The position numbers were made by a program, and so were the translations under genes. From assembly GCF_010993745.1 (NCBI RefSeq), contig NZ_WOTN01000002.1, forward strand, positions 248,001 through 312,000: 64,000 bases of DNA, written 5' to 3'. This DNA is from Fodinicola acaciae. Its GTDB lineage: Bacteria; Actinomycetota; Actinomycetes; Mycobacteriales; HKI-0501. Numbering within the stretch: position 1 is the first letter of the stretch; each line of letters opens with the position of its first letter. Below, piece after piece: positions 60,625-64,000 of the stretch. Under the pieces are notes generated by a model. That model was given only the letters and a program-made list of their open reading frames with translations. It ran no database searches and was not told where the DNA came from.

Positions 60625-61256
60625 TCGCCGAGGATTCCGCGTTGTTGCGCGAAGGCCTGCGCCGGCTGCTGGTCGAGCAGGACATCGAGGTCGCCGACGC
60701 GGTCGGCGACGGCGAAGGGCTGCTGCGTGCGGTCGCCGAGCACCGGCCGGACGTGTGCGTCGTGGACGTACGCATGCCGCCGACCTTCGTCGACGAGGGC
60801 CTGCGCGCCGCGCTGGTGATCCGCAACCGGTGGCCGCAGACTGGTGTGCTGGTGTTGTCGCAGTACGTCGAGGAGCGCTATGCCACCGATCTGATCGGCG
60901 ACAACCCGGACGGCGTCGGCTATCTGCTGAAAGACCGGGTGGCCGAGGTCGAGGACTTCGTCGACGCGGTGCGCCGGGTCGCCGACGGTGACACCGCGCT
61001 GGACCCCGAGGTGGTCAAGCAGCTGCTCGTACGCAGCCGCCGGAAGGACCCGCTGGCCACGCTGACACCACGTGAGCGGGACGTGCTCGCCGCGATGGCC
61101 GAAGGCAAGTCCAACGCCGGCATCGGTGCGGCGCTGGTGATCGGGCCGGCGGCCGTGGAGAAGCACATCAGCAGCATCTTCCTCAAGCTCGGCCTACGCG
61201 CCGAGGACGGCGAGCACCGGCGCGTCCTCGCCGTGCTGCGCTATCTGGGGGCCTGA
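60612..61256 (+). CDS. NarL/LuxR-family response regulator
   Basis: 214 aa from ATG 60612. Receiver domain with AEDSALLREGL, phospho-acceptor Asp52 in VVDVRM and Lys in LLKDRV. The C-terminal LuxR HTH (LTPRERDVLAAMAEGKSN, VEKHISSIFLKLGL) binds DNA. Partner of the kinase encoded directly upstream; the DUF4097-like gene follows by one base and is a likely target or co-transcribed effector. Confidence 0.94.
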   Translation: MRVVIAEDSALLREGLRRLLVEQDIEVADAVGDGEGLLRAVAEHRPDVCVVDVRMPPTFVDEGLRAALVIRNRWPQTGVLVLSQYVEERYATDLIGDNPDGVGYLLKDRVAEVEDFVDAVRRVADGDTALDPEVVKQLLVRSRRKDPLATLTPRERDVLAAMAEGKSNAGIGAALVIGPAAVEKHISSIFLKLGLRAEDGEHRRVLAVLRYLGA

Positions 61257-61257
61257 G

Positions 61258-62040
61258 GTGACCCCGACCGAGGCACCGCCGAAAGCGCCGTACCGCGGAC
61301 CGATCGTCGCCGGCGGCCTGATCCTGTTGCTGGTGGCGTCCTCGATCATGTCGTGCTCGCTGATCTCCAGAGCGCTGCCGGGCACGATCGCCTTCCGGAT
61401 GTTCAAGCAGGTGAACGCGGCGCGTACGTTGCAGGTCGACACGCAGGACGCCGACATCACCATCCAACCCGGCGTCGACGGACAGATCAGCGTCGGCGCG
61501 GACGGCTACTACACCACTCGCGAGCCGACCTTCGCGGCCACCGCCGGCGATGGCACGACCCACGTGAGCGGCGGCTGCCTGCGCGGCGAGCGGCGGTGCT
61601 CGCTGGAGCTGACCATCAGCGTGCCGCGGTCGACCGAGTTGCGGCTCAACACCCAGACCGGCTCGCTGCGGGTGGACGACATCGCCGGAGCCATCGACGC
61701 GCACTCCACCGACGGCCGGGTGGAGGTGAACGCGCCGGTCGGGGCGGTACGCGTACGGACGGAAAACGGCGAGATCAGGGTCGGTGGCGCGCAGTCGCAG
61801 CGGCTGGACGCGTCGTCGGTCAACGGTCAGCTCCGGCTGGACTTCGTCGTCGCGCCGGCCGCCGTCACCGCGACGAGCGTGAACGGCGCGATCGGCATCC
61901 AGGTGCCGCCAGGGGTGGCCTACCGGGTCGACGCGGAGAGCCTGAACACACCGGCGAAGGTGAAGGTCGACCAGAATCCGAGCTCGCCGTACGTCATCTC
62001 CGCGACCAGCAACAACGGCTCTGTGGAAGTCTTTAGCTAG
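61258..62040 (+). CDS. DUF4097-like membrane-anchored beta-helix protein
   Basis: 260 aa from GTG 61258. One membrane segment (IVAGGLILLLVASSIMSC) then an exported beta-solenoid: ADITIQPGVDGQ, ELRLNTQTGSLRVDDI, IDAHSTDGRVEVN, VRVRTENGEIRVGG, LDASSVNGQLRLDF, VTATSVNGAIGIQV. This is the putative-adhesin/DUF4097 repeat pattern, often found beside two-component systems. Third gene of the operon. Confidence 0.85.
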   Translation: MTPTEAPPKAPYRGPIVAGGLILLLVASSIMSCSLISRALPGTIAFRMFKQVNAARTLQVDTQDADITIQPGVDGQISVGADGYYTTREPTFAATAGDGTTHVSGGCLRGERRCSLELTISVPRSTELRLNTQTGSLRVDDIAGAIDAHSTDGRVEVNAPVGAVRVRTENGEIRVGGAQSQRLDASSVNGQLRLDFVVAPAAVTATSVNGAIGIQVPPGVAYRVDAESLNTPAKVKVDQNPSSPYVISATSNNGSVEVFS

Positions 62041-62134
62041 GTGACATTTCGCTTACTGGTTTCCTATTGGCAACTCAGTGCATTCCTACGGCGTTCTCAG
62101 GCAGTTCTGAGGTAGCCGCAGGACGGTTGACGTT

Positions 62135-63472
62135 ATGAGCGAGCACACCGATCCCCAGCAGCCGTGGCAGCCGGCGGGCGAGCCGGAAGCCGGTGGTGAC
62201 GCGCCGACGCGCCCCGACGAGTCCGCGGCCGTGGACGACACGTACGCCTTCGCGACACCGGCCTATGCGCCGGCCGTTGGCGCCGCCTCCATCGGCGGCC
62301 CTCCACCCGTACCCCCGGCCGGCGCCTTCGGTCCGACGCCGCCGCCTCCGGACGGCAGCCGCCGCCACCGGTTTCCGCTGATCGCGGTCGCCGTCGTGGC
62401 CGCGCTGGTCACCGGGGGCGTGGCCGGCGCCGGTGGAGCCGCCGCGGTGTTGTACGCGACGGGGTCCACCGGCTCGCCGGTGGTGTCGGCCGCGGCGCCG
62501 GTCAGCGGCTCGACCACTCCGCAGCAGCTGATCTCCAAGATCGCCGCCGCGGTCAGCCCCAGCGTGGTCTCGATCAAGGTCACCACCAGCCAGGGCGGCG
62601 ACGAGGGCTCGGGCATGGTCGTGACGGCCGACGGCAACATCGTCACCAACAACCACGTGGTCGCCGACGCGGCCAACGGCGGCGGCACGATCACCGTCAC
62701 GTTCGCCAACGGCAAGTCCGCGAAGGCCACGATCGTCGGCCGCGACCCGACAACCGACATCGCCGTGATCAAGGTCAGCGGCGTCTCCGGGCTGCAGCCG
62801 GTCACCTTCGTCAGCAGCTCGTCGCTGCACGTCGGCGACACGGTGGTCGCGATCGGCAACCCGCTCGGCCTGGAGGGCTCGGTCACCTCCGGCATCGTCA
62901 GCGCGCTGCACCGCAGCGTCACGCTCGGCAGCGCCCAGCAAGGTGGCGGCGGCCGCTACCAGCAGCAACAGCCGAGCGAGACGGCCTCGGTAGCCAACGC
63001 CATCCAGACCGACGCGGCGATCAACCCCGGCAACTCCGGCGGCCCGCTGGTCGACGCCAACGGCCGCGTCGTCGGCATCACCACGGCCATCGCGTCGGTC
63101 GGCGGCAACAGCGGGTCGCAGGGCGGCAACATCGGCGTCGGCTTCGCCATCCCGGCCGAGACCGTACAGTCGGTGGCCAACCAGCTGATGGCCGGCAAGC
63201 AGCCGTCGCACGCCAACCTCGGCGTCTCGGTCACGGACACGTCGAGTGGCGGCGCCCAGGTGACCCAGATAACGTCGGGGAGCCCGGCGGCCAACGCCGG
63301 GCTGAAGGCCGGGGATGTGATCACCAAGGTGGGAGACACGGCGATCAGCGGCGCCGACGACCTCGGCGCGGCCGTGCGCTCGCACAACCCCGGTGACAAG
63401 GTCACGCTCACCGTCGTACGCGGCGGCCAGACCATCTCGGTCCCGGTCACCCTCGGCAGCGCGACCGGCTGA
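62135..63472 (+). CDS. HtrA/DegP-like serine protease with PDZ domain
   Basis: 445 aa. A cytoplasmic acidic/Pro-rich N-terminus of about 75 residues is followed by one membrane segment (FPLIAVAVVAALVTGGVAG). The trypsin-like domain has catalytic His in NNHVVADA (about 174), Asp in TDIAVIKV (about 208) and Ser in GNSGGPLV (about 300). The C-terminal PDZ domain (about 355-440) contains SPAANAGLKAGDVITKVGD. It is a protein-quality or envelope-stress protease facing outward. Confidence 0.94.
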   Translation: MSEHTDPQQPWQPAGEPEAGGDAPTRPDESAAVDDTYAFATPAYAPAVGAASIGGPPPVPPAGAFGPTPPPPDGSRRHRFPLIAVAVVAALVTGGVAGAGGAAAVLYATGSTGSPVVSAAAPVSGSTTPQQLISKIAAAVSPSVVSIKVTTSQGGDEGSGMVVTADGNIVTNNHVVADAANGGGTITVTFANGKSAKATIVGRDPTTDIAVIKVSGVSGLQPVTFVSSSSLHVGDTVVAIGNPLGLEGSVTSGIVSALHRSVTLGSAQQGGGGRYQQQQPSETASVANAIQTDAAINPGNSGGPLVDANGRVVGITTAIASVGGNSGSQGGNIGVGFAIPAETVQSVANQLMAGKQPSHANLGVSVTDTSSGGAQVTQITSGSPAANAGLKAGDVITKVGDTAISGADDLGAAVRSHNPGDKVTLTVVRGGQTISVPVTLGSATG

Positions 63473-63702
63473 GCGCACCAAAGCACGCACAGAATCGCCG
63501 CCGCCGACAAAGAGGTCGGTGGCGGCGACGTGCGCATCAGAAGACGCAATCGGATTCCGATTGCGTCTTCTGATGCCGCCTGACCTGCTGCGACTCCCCG
63601 CCAGGTGACAATCGGACCGCCGGTTCGGCGTCCGAATGCGACCTTCCTGACCGCCTGGATCGCTTCAGTAGGTCAACAAAGTCGCATTCGGTCAATGCCC
63701 GG
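63473..63702. repeat. Intergenic region with two long palindromes
   Basis: First, a 43-bp palindrome at about 63533-63575, with arms reading GCATCAGAAGACGCAATCGG and its complement, imperfect only at the central base. Its AATCGG core recurs at 36819-36833. Second, TCCGAATGCGAC near 63633 pairs with GTCGCATTCGG near 63680, with GACC/GGTC next to it. These sit between the convergent HtrA and MFS genes and may terminate both. No gene seen. Confidence 0.65.
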
Positions 63703-64000
63703 TCAGTCCGTGGCGGGGACCGGGTCGACGGCTTCGACCAGGGGTCGCGCGGCGGTCTCGATGCCGGTGCGCCAGATGGCGAATGCCGCCAGCGCGACCG
63801 GCACCAGGCCGGCCAGCGCCAGCGTCGTCAGGCTCGGCGAGGCCGCGACGATGAGCGGACCGGCCAGGCCACCGGCCTTGCTGGCGGCGGCGACCAAGCC
63901 GCTGCCGGTGCCGCGCAGCGCGGTCGGATAGATTTCCGCCGCATACGGCGAAAGCATCGCGATCATGCCACCGGCGCCGATCAGCAGGACGGTCAGCATG
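63703..64000 (-). CDS. MFS transporter, C-terminal part (partial)
   Basis: About 99 aa of the C-terminus; the gene continues beyond the window. AEIYPTALRGTGSGLVAAASK is the motif between helices 10 and 11 of metabolite:H+ symporters and sugar porters (given by the AEIYPT and RGTGSG landmarks). Two more hydrophobic segments follow. Substrate not deducible. Confidence 0.85.
   Translation of the reverse strand, partial: MLTVLLIGAGGMIAMLSPYAAEIYPTALRGTGSGLVAAASKAGGLAGPLIVAASPSLTTLALAGLVPVALAAFAIWRTGIETAARPLVEAVDPVPATD

Noticed and set aside
1-64000. CRISPR arrays, tRNA or rRNA genes, prophage or IS elements
   Set aside because: No regularly spaced direct repeats, no tRNA cloverleaf with CCA-proximal T-arm, no rRNA segments, and no transposase, integrase or phage structural protein motifs were seen.

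Overview
The window is a stretch of chromosome from a high-GC actinobacterium. The evidence is GC-rich third codon positions, frequent GTG starts and ATGA overlaps, a mycothiol-dependent formaldehyde dehydrogenase, a BldC-type regulator, a BTAD/NB-ARC regulator, an HTH-DUF5753/DUF397 pair, a CobA-HemD fusion and Ccs-type (system II) cytochrome c maturation. I cannot name the genus from sequence alone. There is no rRNA, tRNA, CRISPR array, prophage or recognisable IS transposase.

Layout. 1-4.3 kb: heme biosynthesis operon hemA(3' part)-hemC-cobA/hemD-hemB. 4.4-8.3 kb: secreted GH27 alpha-galactosidase, lytic transglycosylase, LOG-family hydrolase. 8.3-17.3 kb: three members of an unrecognised protein family (two full length, one short), a large BTAD/NB-ARC/TPR regulator, and an XRE-DUF5753/DUF397 pair. 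17.3-22.5 kb: HTH/Clp-N pair behind a symmetric operator, an ABC exporter with a small XRE regulator, and a TetR/MFS efflux pair. 22.6-25.3 kb: copper operon csoR-copZ-copA. 25.3-32.5 kb: a PQQ-repeat lipoprotein, then a tightly packed operon hemL-phosphatase-tlpA-ccdA-resB-ccsB joining tetrapyrrole synthesis to cytochrome c maturation. 32.8-36.8 kb: two tandem copies of a three-gene cassette (17-Cys barwin/RlpA-like protein without a signal peptide, cysteine-free Tat-signal protein, MauE-like membrane protein). 36.9-38.6 kb: mycothiol-linked formaldehyde detoxification. 38.6-44.8 kb: regulators, hydrolases, a P450 and small membrane proteins. 44.9-49.8 kb: two NlpC/P60 wall hydrolases (one behind a c-di-AMP riboswitch), bldC and an Lrp regulator. 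49.8-58.5 kb: glutamate-synthase-like flavoprotein, flavin monooxygenase operon with a divergent LysR, HelD/HelR-type RNA polymerase-associated ATPase, menA. 58.5-64 kb: small membrane proteins, two-component system, DUF4097-like protein, HtrA protease and the end of an MFS transporter.

Two things stand out. The first is the duplicated cassette at 32.8-36.8 kb. All 17 cysteines of the small protein are conserved without a gap between copies, and each copy travels with a membrane protein carrying a CGC motif and a Tat-exported partner. This looks like a dedicated export and disulfide-formation system for a cell-wall-type double-psi beta-barrel protein. The second is a rich set of non-coding intergenic repeats: seven copies of an approximately 80-bp element ending in a C-rich hairpin, three copies of a GCATGGCCACCATGC hairpin, and several other long palindromes, mostly at the 3' ends of genes.
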